Assembly (NCBI GenBank): GCA_014871385.1
Contig: CM026426.1
Coordinates: 69,060,674 to 69,124,673 of the forward strand
Reading direction: 5' to 3'
Length of the DNA: 64,000 nucleotides
Source of the DNA: Ceratodon purpureus
Taxonomy: Eukaryota; Streptophyta; Bryopsida; Pseudoditrichales; Ditrichaceae
Position 1 is the stretch's first letter. Every line of letters starts with the position of its first letter. A model generated the notes under the pieces. That model ran no database searches. It worked only from the letters and a program-made list of their open reading frames with translations, and was not told where the DNA came from. Shown in pieces: positions 1 to 11,334 of the stretch. The position numbers and the translations under genes were made by a program.

Positions 1-1091
1 GGATCAGTTGCACGCTTCTTGTACCTCATCACAGGCCACCCCGCATCCTCCCCATCCTCCACCACATAGAACTTAAAAAGATGCATTTCACTGTGACCTT
101 CTATCGCATTACCTCCGTCGTGATGAAAATCAGCAACATAACTTTTGAAGTCTGCCACTTCCTGAACAACCTCTGGAATAAAGGCAACTGTCTTCTGAGA
201 ATCCATGAATGCCTTCATAAGGTCGGCAAGGCAGTATGTGTTCTTCCGCTTAATGAGCTTTGACAGGTGACTGAAGTGGGCGTCAATGTCCTCATGTGTG
301 TGTCCCACAATCAGGAAACCAACTGTAACTTCCTTGAATATTCGCCTCATCGTCAACAACGAGCAGAATGCTAGAAGAAACCGGTTCTTGTTGTCCTTCG
401 CTGAATTGTCAAGCTGGAGATACAACTTCTTCGGCAAAGGAACAGTTGGCCTACCAGGCAGAGGTGAAGTGAGTGGCTCATCTCTAGAGGGTGGAATTGA
501 GGGGATGCAACCTGACGATCGATGCATTAGCGCTTCAAAGAATTCATTCTGTGGCGGAGCCTCGAAGAGTGCTTTTGTCTCCCGGATAGGTAGTCTCTCC
601 AAGGCACGGAATACCTTGCACAACGAGGAGATTGTGAAATTTGGGTCTCCTGGCCATAGGGCAGTTGCATAGTGTGCGTAGGCGCCATCTCCGTGTCCGT
701 GAGTCAGCATTCCAGTACAGGAAATCGGAATTTGACCAAGCCTTGCCGTAGCCTTCGTGATACGTTGCATCCGGAGGATCGCTATTTTTGATGTGTCCAT
801 CTTATCGTGTATGATGCAAAGGAACTCAGTAGGACTCTGTATAGATTGGGTTGTCCATTCGTAATAATTGTTGCGACAAGCTCGTTGATAGTTCAAATGC
901 CTGTTCCTATCCTCTGTCAAGCTCTGCCACTCGTCCGACCCTCTAGGATACTTTGCAATGAGTTCAACGAGGAAGTCACACTCAGTGCACTTGGAGAAAT
1001 TACTTCCTACCGCCTTGACCTCAACGTTGCGGAAGTACTCCTTCCTCATGCGACTAACAGAGGACTGCGAAATCGGCTTCGTGTTGCACTG

Positions 1092-1225
1092 CTCATTGAC
1101 GTGGACAGCACAGAGTGAGGCCGATCAGTTGGCCAGTTCATCATTCGGTAGGCGGGCTGCCGACGTTAGTAATCACTAGTATTCAATAAACTATCTAAAG
1201 TGAAAGAAGATGAGAAGGAACTTAC
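1092..1225 (-). other. Intron of the DUF7869-like gene, carrying one hairpin repeat
   Basis: On the minus strand the donor GTAAGT follows an in-phase Ala codon and the acceptor is AATGAG (or the CAG three bases on, at 1089). Both sides are phase 0. Length is 134 or 137 bases. A 17-base hairpin starts 61 bases from the donor. The exon downstream is open for over 1 kb, which supports the splice. Confidence 0.6.
1148..1164. repeat. Hairpin repeat copy (intron)
   Basis: GTAGGC-GGGCT-GCCGAC, one arm mismatch from the GTCGGC-N5-GCCGAC consensus. It lies inside the intron of the DUF7869-like gene. Confidence 0.7.
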
Positions 1226-2299
1226 GGCGTTGGCCATTTCGCGCAGTTCATCGCAGACGGGAGTACTTTGAGCGCGCCCACTCTCTTCATGCCAATCATC
1301 CGAAACTCATTGGGCATTTGGTCCGCATTCTCATTAACGATAGTGGTCAACGTCGCGCGGGCCTGGATTGTGTGAATCTGGGGACGAAGTACTCCGGAAT
1401 TTCCGTGACTCCCATTGACACGGCCACTTCTCGCCGAAGCCTTGTAGTTGTAGTACGCGGATTTTGATACTCCGTGAATAATATACCACGCCACTTAACA
1501 TACGTCAACGTTCGCAAGAGTAACATAGAGCTTCCGCTTGCCGGGTACAATATGTAAGTGCCCTTGCACAGCGAAGGACATCTCTCGCCTCGCCTCGAAG
1601 GTTGTTGCGTAAAATCTACGACGAATACGCACAGTATCTTCCCATCTAAAAGTCTGGCAACATCGGTCCTTGCAACACCGCTTTGAGCTCACTAAGCGGC
1701 ATTCAGCAGGGACAACCATTTGACGAAGCTTAGTAGAGGAGACGTCATCTTTTTCGCGAACTTTCCTCCTCACCGATTGATAGGCATTCTTTGGAACACC
1801 ATCCAGACCATGGTCCGTGTCGGCGTCTGCTAAATTCTTGGAGAAGTAAGTAATTATATCAGAGAGAAGGTGACCCCCTTCTAAGCGAGTGTGAGTCAGA
1901 CGCCATCTGAGAGTTGTCATCTGCAGATGATCGTCTTCAGAGACGAAGAGAACCGCGACCTCTGTATCCCTTAGGACTTCATCATCACATGCCTCGTCCG
2001 GTAAACATACTTGAATCATTGCTCTACCACGGACTGATAGGTCATCATTAAGAAGTTCGACATATCGATTTCTCCAGAGGTGGCGGTCGGGATATGAAGC
2101 ATCTGGAGTGGAAGGAGTACCCGGGGTCCCGGATTCCGGACCACCACTATGATCATCCGTGTTTACATCAAATTCCCCCTGTTCAGACACATCGTCGTCA
2201 CTGCTGATATTTATTGAAGACCTAGTCCCCAGATCCTGCTCAGACGGAGCGGAGTTGCTTTCATCAATTTCTTCATTGTCGTTCCCCAAGTGAGGTTCC

Positions 2300-2316
2300 G
2301 TTGGCGGGCAGCCGAC
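2300..2316. repeat. Hairpin repeat copy (coding)
   Basis: GTTGGC-GGGCA-GCCGAC. It lies in the DUF7869-like reading frame, where it encodes VGCPPT on the minus strand. Confidence 0.75.
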
Positions 2317-2656
2317 GGGACATGTGCCAGCGAACGCGCCGTTCACAATTGAACATACCTTGTATCCACTCTAAAGTACCAATCGCCCCACAACACACCC
2401 AATCGTTAACACATTCGGTAACTCGCAGAAAGCAGGTGTTTCAGAGAATTCAGGATTGACGGACGACACTCTCACTATTAGAAAGAAGCTGTGGGGAATC
2501 AGGAACCCCTCCCACGTTCCTTTAGGAGAGCACTCCAAAATGACTCCAGCGGCAACACAACGCTTTGAACCTCCGGATTCCTCGAGGAGCGCAACTTCCA
2601 TCTGCTCTGCGAGGTCCAGGAATTCTTGAACGGGCTTGACATCTTCTACAACATTC

Positions 2657-2673
2657 GTCGGCGGGCAGCCGAC
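2657..2673. repeat. Hairpin repeat copy (coding), perfect arms
   Basis: GTCGGC-GGGCA-GCCGAC, both six-base arms perfect. It is in the same frame as the copy at 2300 and again encodes VGCPPT. Confidence 0.85.
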
Positions 2674-3009
2674 AACGTTGATGTCATCTTCTTCCACCTC
2701 TTCAAAAGGCCGGAGGTCTGCCGCCTCCCACAATATCATGCGTCCTAAGCAGTCGCTCAAGGACTTCACACCCTCATCCGGAAATGGTATATTCATTTCC
2801 ATGCTGTCTGAAACTTCAATCACTTTTACCATCACCACTATAGGATCAAAGTCTACTACACGTTGGATCACTGCTCTGCCTGCATAATAAAGCCGAGAAT
2901 GAGTAAGGGCCACAATATTGCCCTTTTTAACCTTCCACCGCCCTAATCGGCCATTCCTTAGAAATGTCTGGATCGGCTCTACTTCCATTGGATAGAAGTA
3001 GAAGACCTC

Positions 3010-3026
3010 GTCGGTGGACCGCCGAT
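3010..3026. repeat. Hairpin repeat copy, degenerate
   Basis: GTCGGT-GGACC-GCCGAT. Several half-copies (single CCGCCGA or CGCCAAC arms) lie around it between 3045 and 3170. Confidence 0.5.
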
Positions 3027-3087
3027 AGGATCGATGGGAAGTGTCCCCGCCAACGGAGAGGACTGTATCCGCCGACGACGAAGAAGC

Positions 3088-3104
3088 CTTGGCGGGCAGC
3101 CGAT
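3088..3104. repeat. Hairpin repeat copy (coding, different frame)
   Basis: CTTGGC-GGGCA-GCCGAT. Here the minus-strand frame reads HRLPAK instead of VGCPPT, so the repeat is conserved as DNA and not as a peptide. Confidence 0.65.
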
Positions 3105-3228
3105 GCGGATCGGACAACTCGGAGTGTGCACAAAAATAGTATCCGCCGACAAAGATGGATAGGTCCGCCGATAGTGAATGCAGGAGACCTTTCGTGCAAA
3201 GCAATACGGTGTCTTCTAACCTAACCAA

Positions 3229-3976
3229 TCAGAGACTCCTCTCAACTGTCCAATCAAAAACAATAGACGAAGACAACGGAAACGGCAGCAGAAGGTGCTG
3301 GACAGTTACGCACATACGAGAATAATATCGGTCCTCTCAAGCAACGTGTGCGTGAAAAGCACTCTCAGAGGGAATCGGAAGTGCAATGACAGGAATAGAA
3401 TGAAGCATGCACATCTGACGGGGGCGTTAGTTATGAATTCCCACGAGTACAAATTGGCGCCAGAATCAAATTCAATTTTGCGCGCCTTGAACAGATCAAG
3501 ATCCCATCATGGCAGCGAGATACCTCCGCCGTCACAGAACAATGTTAATTCATTATTACGAATTTGAACGTGGCGATTGGAGCAGCTGTCACATCACTTG
3601 CCCACGCCATCATGACTTGGTGACGGATTCGAAAAAAGTCAAAACACGTCCCATCAACATTCTATGTGGTGTGATGGGATGGATGTTAGGGATGACCATC
3701 CATGCATGGATGGTATGTACATGGCCATACGTCATGACCCATTGGGCGTGACGATTCAGTCTCGGGAGGTGGGGTTCTCAGTATATACACCCGCCACTAC
3801 CGACATTTCCTCCTCATTTCCTGCCTTCTCATTTTCAGCTCTCTTATGTCCTCTTCTCAGCGCTCCGCGGAGGTCGCGTCGGCTACTAGGGTTTAGGACG
3901 TCGGCCCCTTGACCTGCGCGCGTCGGCTGCTGTGCTCGGATCGTCCGCCGACGGTGAAAAGCCATCCGCTGACGAC
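3229..3976. promoter_or_regulatory. Divergent promoter and leader region
   Basis: This spacer separates the leftward DUF7869-like gene from the rightward ParB-like gene. A TATATA box at 3782–3787 in a GC-containing context would place rightward transcription near 3810. CCAATCA boxes occur near 3225 and 3250 on the side of the leftward gene. Short open frames here show no recognisable protein. The right end (3900–3976) already holds degenerate hairpin halves. Confidence 0.45.
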
Positions 3977-3996
3977 ATGGCTGCCTCCGAGACTGG

Positions 3997-4300
3997 GTGA
4001 GTTGTCCTGTCGGCTGTCCGCCGACGCCTCCGCTTCTTGAGTCATTCAAGTTTCTGTTTTTTCATTTGGGTTTGTCCCCCCCGTCGGCTGTCCGCGGACG
4101 CCTCTCCTTGTTGAATTTTTGAAATTTTTTATTTTTTTTTCATTTGGGTTTGTCCCTCCCGTTGGATGTCCGCCGATGGGAAGGGAGTGTCCTTTCCCCT
4201 CGTCGGCTGTCCGGCGATGGGGAGGGAGTGTCCGGCCCGTCGGGTGTCCGCCGATGGAGTGAGACTTTGATGGTCCAATCTTGTGATTGTGATTATGCAG
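3997..4300 (+). repeat. Intron 1 of ParB-like gene with a cluster of five hairpin repeats
   Basis: Donor GTGAGT at 3997 and acceptor TATGCAG at 4300. Hairpins lie at 4009–4025 (perfect GTCGGC-TGTCC-GCCGAC), 4083–4099, 4161–4177, 4202–4218 and 4239–4255, the last four with one to three arm changes. Between them a TTTCATTTGGGTTTGTCC block occurs twice (about 4055 and 4138), so the unit was partly tandem-duplicated. Confidence 0.7.
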
Positions 4301-5696
4301 GGCGATGGTTGACCTAAACGCAAAACCATCTGGGTTACGGTGGCTCTCTGAAAAGGTTGTTGATCTTGAAGGAACAATAATTGCACGGGGCATGAAACCG
4401 AGGGTGACATTCCTCCCTGATTTGAAGATAACGGAGTGGGGCACCACCTGGCGTGACACTCCCATGTCACTAGGATTCGTGACCAAAATAGATCAGAAGC
4501 AAATGCAAGGTGGACCAAGATTTGAGATCATAGGAGGCAAGGAATGCAAGGGGAAGGACAACGTGTGCTTGGTGATTGCAACGGTTCCTGTGGTGGAGGG
4601 GAATCCAGTGGATTGCTTCCCGGTCGTATTTCCGGCTAAGAAGTGCATGGACAACTTGTGCTCCAAGGAAATACAGGAAGCGGCTCCTTGGGGCAGGGGC
4701 GAGAACTCCGGAGACGTTGAACAGATACTCGACGTGATTGATATGCTCGGAGACAAAGTGATGGAAGACAAGAGGAAGAGTGCGGTTAAGCCTTCACCAA
4801 AGAAAAGAGGCGGCCGCAAGACTGCTGCAGAAGCGGGCATTGATACAATCACCCCCGAGACCGGAGAGACACAGGCGACAGAGGAGTCAACGAGAAAGAA
4901 GAAGGGAAAGGCTGCGGCTGCTGAGGGCAAGGGTGGGAGACAGAAGAAAGGTGGGAAGAAGGAAGAGAAAAAGCAGACCTTGGCGGAAGCTCTCATGCTC
5001 GCAAACAATCTCACTTCCAAAACAAAGGACACCGACGTCCTTGCTATGTACCAGACGTTGGAGGAGGGACTTGTGCACTGCTTTCCCTACGGGCAAAAAG
5101 CCATTCCTTCGCAGATTCTTGCTGACAGAATATACATAGCTCTCGACAAATTTAAGTACAGAGCGATATTCAGGAAGAGGCAGGATCAGATAAGTCTTTT
5201 CTACAAAGGACTTGGAGCAATCCGGAAGAAGCCCGAGCTGTATTGCCTTCCTTTGCATGGTGACCCCAGAATAAAGGATGCGGCGACGGGTGAGATTAGG
5301 ATGGCTGGCAAGTAAGCAATTCTTAGTCCTATGCTACCCCTCGGTGCCAAGTTTTCTTACGCACAGGATGACGGCACACGTAAGGAGATACCTTGGTATG
5401 AAGATGAGGCCATCCACTGATACATAATTGGGGGCCAGCACACGTTCGAGGCTTGTCGAGAACTGGGAGAGAAGGAACCACTCGACTCTCCTATGCAGAA
5501 ATATTTCCTCAACCACAATATCATTCCTGTATGGTCTAATGACGAGGATACCCTCATTAAGGTCTCTAACGCATTAAACATCAAGGTGAAGGATAAAGTC
5601 GCCGAAGTAAGTTTTAGGTCCCAGCTGGAGAAGATGCGCGCCAAATGGATTGAGAGGAGGAGGATCGGCAAGAAAGCTGACTTCAACAAATGGAAG

Positions 5697-5830
5697 GTAA
5701 ATCACATCTTCCACTTTTCCTGTTGTTTACATGTAGTTGAAACTCGTTGGCGGCCCGCCGACGCTCAGGTGGTTTTCCGTATTGTAGAAGTGAGATTGAT
5801 TTATCAATTTCATTTTCTTCTTCCTTGCAG
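5697..5830 (+). other. Intron of ParB-like gene with one hairpin repeat at 5746–5762
   Basis: Donor GTAAAT after a Lys codon and acceptor CTTGCAG. Length is 134 bases. The hairpin GTTGGC-GGCCC-GCCGAC starts 49 bases from the donor. Apart from the hairpin it shares no obvious sequence with the intron at 1092–1225, although the length is the same. Confidence 0.65.
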
Positions 5831-5866
5831 GATTTTTGCAAGGAGTACCTCAGTCCGATTCTCGGA

Positions 5867-5875
5867 AAGTCCCCT
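5867..5875 (+). repeat. Left 9-bp target duplication of MULE-1
   Basis: AAGTCCCCT, identical to 20170–20178. It lies inside an exon and encodes KSP in the interrupted frame. Confidence 0.9.
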
Positions 5876-5892
5876 AGAGGGAAGCTTGTACG

Positions 5893-5945
5893 TGAGCGGA
5901 GAGCGCAGAGCGGAGAGCGGTGAGCGCAGATTTGGAGAGCGGAGA
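5893..5945 (+). repeat. Left subterminal GAGCGGAGAGC array of MULE-1
   Basis: About five imperfect copies of GAGCGGAGAGC/GAGCGCAGA lie directly inside the left terminus. The same array is found inverted at 20104–20157 and at both ends of MULE-2. The family is probably defined by these units, which are candidate transposase-binding sites. Confidence 0.75.
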
Positions 5946-6845
5946 GCACAGAACCTTAAAATAACACTTTTTTTACTAAAAATAAATTATAAAATTAGAA
6001 GATTCGAATATTCTTAGTGTATTTTTGGAAAGTTACTAATTTTAGTAATTTAAATGACCCTATAACCGTGGACTAATTACAGTATTTTCATTGAATTTGT
6101 AGTTCATATTCTCTTTTCTTCGTGATTAATTTTTTAACGTGCACCAATTACTATGCTCCAACTCCTTCTAACTAGTTCAGGCATACAGTAATTCCCCTTA
6201 TCTCCTTAAGTTTATATGCAAATTACTACTTAAAATGTATTGGTATTAAACCTCTGAACAGGGGTCAAGTAACATTTAATTTTGTAACATTTTCTTAACA
6301 TTGCTAGAATTCATCCACCATAGTCTACATGCCTTTCTCCTTATTTTTAATTTTTTTTAATTTTTTTTATATTTGTCTTGTATTTTTTATAAAATTTTCT
6401 TTATTCTATCTATCTTGTTAGAGGGGTCAAAAGTCTCCTTTCATTTAATTCTCTCCTTCATTTTATTTTCACAATCATTTTATTTTCACGTTCAATTTGT
6501 TGATCTCCTTCATATTATTTTCAACCTTCATTTTAAATATTGCTATTCTTTTCTTTAATCTTTTTAATTTCAATTTATATGAATGTTTTTTTTTTAAAAT
6601 TTTTTAAATTTTTTTTTTCATTATTTAATTTTAAAAAAAAATTTAAATGCTAAATGACCTCTGCCAAACCTTCATCTTTTTCCATTCGCTTTAGGAGGAT
6701 GACAACTTCTAAATGAATGAATAGTCGATTTTCAAGGGCGCCAAGCATCTTCTTCAGGGATATTTAAGATAAGAGTAGGAAATGTCTCTGCCTCTTTTGT
6801 GTTGGTGTTATGTGAAGCTCTTTTCCGTAGTGCGGGACAGCAGCT
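5946..6845. other. AT-rich subterminal region of MULE-1, no gene
   Basis: Very AT-rich with many T-runs. It aligns by eye with 34440–34930 of MULE-2, for example around TGGACTAATTACAGTATTTT. No coding signal is seen. Confidence 0.6.
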
Positions 6846-7298
6846 ATGGAAGACGTCAGAGATATTGTTGTTTCACTTGCTGACGATGTTTCTCCATTTC
6901 AACCATATGTTGAGATGGAGGACGAAGAAGACGTGATGGCCAGCAGCCAAGGGCGTCCTTCGACAACGGATGTTGACGTCCAACCGGATGTAAGAGCTGA
7001 CCCTCCACGTTCAGAAAATTCGGATGAAATCATAGTGCTAGAGAAGGACGCAGATGTGCCTTTGCAACCACATGCATACTCGAAGGTTGGAAAGATCCCA
7101 AGGGGAACCTATTCCAGGGAATCAGTTAATCGGAGGCGGGGAGGTGGGCCATTGCTGAAACGTTCATACCAAGGACACGCTCCAAGTGTGGGAACGAAAG
7201 TGAATGCGAATGTAGTTTGTCCTGTAGTACAGTCAGCGGCTGGCAGTCCTGCTGATAGTGTAGTGGGCAACCCTAAACCTGTTAGGTTTGAAGATTGA
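6846..7298 (+). CDS. Small acidic ORF of MULE-1, unrecognised
   Basis: A 150-codon frame starts at ATG 6846. The N-terminal half is acidic (EMEDEEDV, ENSDEIIVLEKD); a short basic patch (NRRRGGG) lies near residue 100. No domain is recognised. It reads toward the 3' end of the transposase gene, and an AATAAAAG polyadenylation-like signal lies about 30 bases after the stop. It could be a second element protein in the position of mudrB, but I see no similarity to that protein, and a chance frame cannot be excluded. Confidence 0.35.
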   Translation: MEDVRDIVVSLADDVSPFQPYVEMEDEEDVMASSQGRPSTTDVDVQPDVRADPPRSENSDEIIVLEKDADVPLQPHAYSKVGKIPRGTYSRESVNRRRGGGPLLKRSYQGHAPSVGTKVNANVVCPVVQSAAGSPADSVVGNPKPVRFED

Positions 7299-7552
7299 GA
7301 TATCTAATAACAAGTATATGTTTGCTGTAATAAAAGATACATGTCACGGGATACGAAGTATATAGTGCACTTGTTCAAGATAGAATGTTTTCAAATAGAG
7401 TGCAATCAATGAGAACGACAAAGCCTTTAATATAATGAAAAAGTCAATACAGCTTCTGAATAGCTGACTTAGTACATGGTATATTACTAAAATCATTCAC
7501 TACGTGACAAATGGCCATTGTGGAAATGGCAGTTCTAAAGTAGGAGGGCTAC

Positions 7553-10500
7553 CTACTTCTTTGCCAAGGGGTGACGCAAGATTCCACTCTCTAAGAGTAG
7601 CTTGACCTCGTTGAAGCTGAAGGTAGGCGCATGGATGAAAAGCTCGGCTTCGGGATCACGGTTGCAGACCTTCAAGAGTATGTAGTATAGGTGCTTACAA
7701 TACGTGAACTGAGTCTTGCCACGGAACGTAGTCATCGTCTTCTTGAATGCTGGGCAAGTGCAACCAGGGTAAGAACTGATGGTAATCTGGTACCGCGTGA
7801 TGTGTGGAGCGACGCCCAAATCCAGCCCAATGATGCAACCGTGGCCCGGCTCAGGTATCATGGTGACGGAACGGAGGCGTGCTTTAAGAGATTCGGAGGA
7901 GCCCATGGAGAGTCGCTGCGCTTGATTGGGACGAGTGGCAGTGCGCTTCACCATCTTGCCGTCTCTCTTGCCTGGGTAGCGGTCAGCGTCTGCAGGGACT
8001 GGCACTGAGCTGAGATTTGCCGGGGGCGGGGCAGAGGAGAAGAGGCGTCTTGGGGAGACCGGTTTCTTCGGCGGAAGTTGAAAGCCCGCTGCTTCGAGGG
8101 CAAGAATCTGAGTAAGTTTTAGGTTAGTACCTAGTTTCACTGGCCAGACCTCTGGAATGGAGGGGAATTCTTGGTCCTTTGAGTAGTGTGCTACCCACTT
8201 GCGCTTAGAGCCTTTCACGCAGCGCTCAATATCGTCGGAGCAGAAGAAGAACTCAGTCTTCTCGACTAGGTTCCTGCGATAGTTAGTCCAGAGCCCAGTG
8301 TAGGTCGGTGCAGCTGTGCAATGGGGCCCCCTGACGATTCTCTCAGTGCACTTCTTCTTCGTTTCAGCTCTTTGGGCCCAGCAGCACTTCGCAGAAAGTT
8401 TGTGAAGTCTCGAGATGTGCCACTCCTTCACGTCCACCTTGGTTTCTTCAACCGCGTTGACATGGCGAATGCCGCCCTTGTTCGCAGGTGAAGGTAAAGG
8501 GGAATCAACTTCCTCGGCAGGAGGTTGGGTACATTGTACCTCGGTGTCGTGTTCGGAGTCGTCTTCCACAATGACGGGCATCTGCATAGAGCGAGCCCTG
8601 ACGGCACGTCTTGGGCCTCTTGGGCGTGAGAAGTTTGTCTTATCCGGGCGATGAGACTCCTCGTCAACTCCGATAAGGACATCGGCTTTTCGCTTCTGTG
8701 AACCGAAGACTTCCACTCCAGGCATGATAGGCTGACGGGTGCAGAACTCATCCGCGCCTGGCATATCGAGCATGGGCTTGTCGAGCAGTGTAGGATTTCC
8801 CCATTTCTTCGCGTTGCGTTCAGCCATCCGGAGCCTGAGTTCCTTCTTGGATGGTCCTGTTCCGCCGACGTCACCTTTGAGGAACAAGTAGTAGTTGACA
8901 ACCTGTAGAAATGCACGAACGAAATCGTCCACGGTAGCAACATACAGGTCGTTCCCGTTGTTTTCTAAAGCTTGGAGCCACTTGTTGTGAACTGTTTCGG
9001 CGAGGTTACAGGTCGGCATCTCTGTGAGTTCTTCTTTCGTGAATTTCTGCAGTTTAGACAGTAGGAGCCGTTAGATTCAACGATTAGAGTTTTGTTGGTT
9101 AGGGCTAGGAGACCAGTATCAAAAACATGAAAACAGAGTGCAGAGATAATAGCTCGGTCATGATTCCCCCCCACTGGCGGAAGCGGTGGTGCCAGAATGA
9201 GAGCCACTGATCGAGTTTGATGAGTCCGCTCTCGCCAACGACCCCGGTGGATGCCCACCATGCTCGCAACGCGTGGTACAAAGTTTCCGCCTCTGCCATG
9301 TTGGTCGCATTCTTGTACTGAGTGCACATCTTCTTGTGCTGTTCCCAGAGTTCTTCGGGGAAGTGCTTCTGCGTATACGCCACCATGTTCTGTGTCCAGT
9401 GGAACAAGCACGACCTCTCCCGTTCCTCCATTGGGTCCTCTTTGTTGCCATTGCCGTAAAGGATTCGCACTGCATTCCAATTCGCCTATGCGTTATCCGC
9501 CATGAACCCCTTGAAGTTCGGCGTTGCAACGCCATTGATCTCCATGACCAGGTTCAGGTTTTTCCTGAAGACGAGCTGGGCGTCCGTGTCCTCGGACTGC
9601 ATGTCGCAAGTGGCGATTGTCATCACGCGGCAGTAGGTGGCGTCGTACACATGGCACGCCATCGTCGACCACTCTTTCACGCGTTTTACATGGTCGAACA
9701 TGATCCATGCGTTCTCCAAGTCGCCACCAGCTTGCATTCGGCTGACCAAGTCGACACCACTTCCCGGCCCGACCTCCGACATCTTGAAGACGAAGACTTT
9801 GTCACGCATAGATCCCTGACCAGGAAACTTATTCTCCTGGACATACGCCCAGAGACTGTTACCACGGAGCTTGGTGATACCGTCCATGATTCCGTACCTT
9901 TTGAATTTTTTGAAGGTGGCGACTTTGTTGCGGATGTTTGGTGACGCCATGTCTTTGCATCGATCCAGAACAGGAACCAGCTCCTCCATCGTCAGCTTCC
10001 TCGGTGGTGCATCCTCGGGCTGTAGCAGATAGCTCCCGATGAGGAGTTTGCTCGCCTCCAAGACAACGGCGCTCTTTGTTGCTTTGTTGTTCATCTCTAC
10101 CTGCTCTTCTATTAAGCTACTAATTTCTGCTTTAGAGTCTCTATAGTCTCCTACTTTCACGGGATGATCATGTGTTCCTATGTGAATACAAGCTCTAGTC
10201 TGATTTGGTTTGCCCACAACGTAATAAATCTTAGCCTCGCATGTAGCTACACATGATGGAGGTTCTTTACATACCTTGCACACTAGCGTGGAGTCAGATG
10301 GAGGAGGCTGGTCCATGACAAAAGCTTGCAGGGTACAGCCTTCGAACTCAGTCTCGTTAACCTCGAAGATCTTGGGAACACGCTTCAGGAAGTCACACTC
10401 CTTGTTGTTGCAGCGCAGCCATCCGACGCAGGTGGAACTTCGAAAAGAGAGTCCGAAGTCGTTTTTGATGTTTGTTGTGATGGTCTTGGTCCACAAGTGT

Positions 10501-11229
10501 CCGTCGTATTGTTTGTCCATTCCCTGCATTGACTTGGCGGCGAGCTTAGAGGATCCTGCAGCAGCTAGGGGCAACTCAAAAAGCATTGGACCATCAAACT
10601 TCGCAGGCAAGTACTCAACTCTCTAGTGTCTAATAGTGGAATAGTCTATCTTTTTCAAAATGTTTTTTGACCCACGCGTCTTAGCAAGCTGTTGAAGGAG
10701 GGGGACAATGCTAACTGTGATCTCGGACAATGGAGGAGAGACATTGGAAGGAGGAGCATCTGCGTGGACCTTAGGCACGAACTTGACGGGATTGACTTCG
10801 TCATCAGAAGAGAGATATGACGGTCGGAGGAGGTTTCTCTACATCTGAAGTCTCGGTACCAGGCTCGACTTTGACTTTTACATCACGAGGTAAGGGAGTC
10901 TGAATTGTACAAGTAGAAAAGCGACGGGGGGTGAGGATCCCAGTGGATGCAGCCATCAGAGAATCAGTAAGACCGTAGACTCTATAGGATCCAGGGAGTA
11001 GTCTCCACTGCAACATATTGTTCTCATCTCTCACTGAAGGTTGCCCAAAGGTGTGGGTAACCTCGGCAGTAACGTCATCAAAGATTTCCTCCTCTATACT
11101 GATGGAATCCTCACGGAAATGGAATCTGAGACTCAGGCGAAGAGAGGAAACTGTACCTAGACCATCGTCATCTACGCGAAACCTTAGAGGGATGCCCATG
11201 CCTTGGGCGTACAGACAGACCATCCCCAT
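7553..11229 (-). pseudogene. Mutator-like transposase with SWIM zinc finger
   Basis: DDE-type transposase acting on the MULE ends. From ATG 11229 (MGMVCLYAQ) a poorly conserved N-terminal part leads to a zinc-binding-like region near 10430–10240 (C-N-N-K-E-C, then C-K-V-C). The catalytic core follows, with first Asp in YDATYCRV (about 9640) and second Asp in GFMADNA (about 9490). The conserved block CLFHWTQNM (about 9400) and the core end WHHRFRQWG come next. After an intron with acceptor at 9046 the C-terminal exon ends in a SWIM motif, CTCPAF…YCKH, at about 7770–7690. Breaks: a frame change near 10805, TAG at 10623–10625 and TAG at 9486–9488 where relatives have Gln. It is transcribed divergently from the cargo gene. 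The overall family call is firm; activity of this copy is unlikely. Confidence 0.85.
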
Positions 11230-11334
11230 ATTCGCAGGCAACACAGAGATACTAGCGGAACAAGGGAGAAGAGTGAGGGTACTAGCGAAGCAGTATCGCG
11301 AGAGCAAAGTGAGAGGAGTGATGCATCGCTGTTG

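Larger units (their letters stand above)
1..2988 (-). pseudogene. DUF8039-like + DUF7869-like transposon-type protein, 5' part complete, runs off left edge
   Basis: Not a characterised enzyme; the family is known mainly from plant and animal repetitive elements. From the likely ATG at 2988 (the frame is open to 3228), residues 1–110 look like DUF8039, with a Y-x-G-R-AVIQ strand and the end pattern PFPDEGVKSLSDCLGRMILW. A middle acidic linker (2300–2050) follows. After it come a cysteine-rich CCKDRCCQ segment near 1670 and the block HGNSGVLRP near 1400. After an intron (1092–1225) a second exon runs uninterrupted to base 1. It contains LQLDNSAKDNKNRFLL and VGHTHEDIDAHF (about 330–430), which I recognise as the DUF7869 core. 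Breaks: TAG at 2371–2373, TAA at 1495–1497 and a one-base shift near 1250. It is transcribed away from the ParB-like gene at 3977. Two to four hairpin repeats lie inside its coding frame, read in different frames, so they are DNA-level insertions or repeats. Confidence 0.6.
3977..5875 (+). pseudogene. ParB-like/methyltransferase-like protein, 5' part (split by MULE-1)
   Basis: A short first exon (3977–3996, MAASETG) splices in phase over a 304-base intron to a large exon at 4301–5696. A third exon starts at 5831 and is cut by MULE-1. The N-terminal 150 residues are unrecognised. A basic Lys/Arg-rich linker (4780–4980) suggests nuclear targeting. Near 5425–5460 the frame reads YIIGGQHTFEACREL, which matches the G-x-H/R-x-x-A motif of ParB/Srx-fold proteins. 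A helical, charged stretch follows (WSNDEDTLIKVSNAL, about 5530–5570). Breaks: TAA at 5313–5315, a TGA just before the ParB motif near 5417, and the element insertion. The reading frame resumes exactly after the duplicated target at 20170. It is a distant relative of the cargo gene at 11832–18518. No HTH domain was recognised. The nuclease or CTPase activity of ParB relatives should not be assumed. Confidence 0.55.

Noticed and set aside
81-1179. Rightward open frames at the left edge
   Set aside because: They are shadows of the leftward DUF7869-like exon, which gives a long coherent protein.
5312-5366. Short intron in the ParB-like gene between 5312 and 5366
   Set aside because: The frame continues through this stretch after a single TAA, so a nonsense change explains it better than a 15- or 55-base intron.
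5893-5945. CRISPR-like short repeat array
   Set aside because: Units are contiguous, imperfect, without spacers, and occur inverted at the other element end; they are MULE subterminal repeats.
8866-8876. Hairpin repeat in the MULE transposase gene
   Set aside because: Only a single CCGCCGAC arm is present, without its partner.
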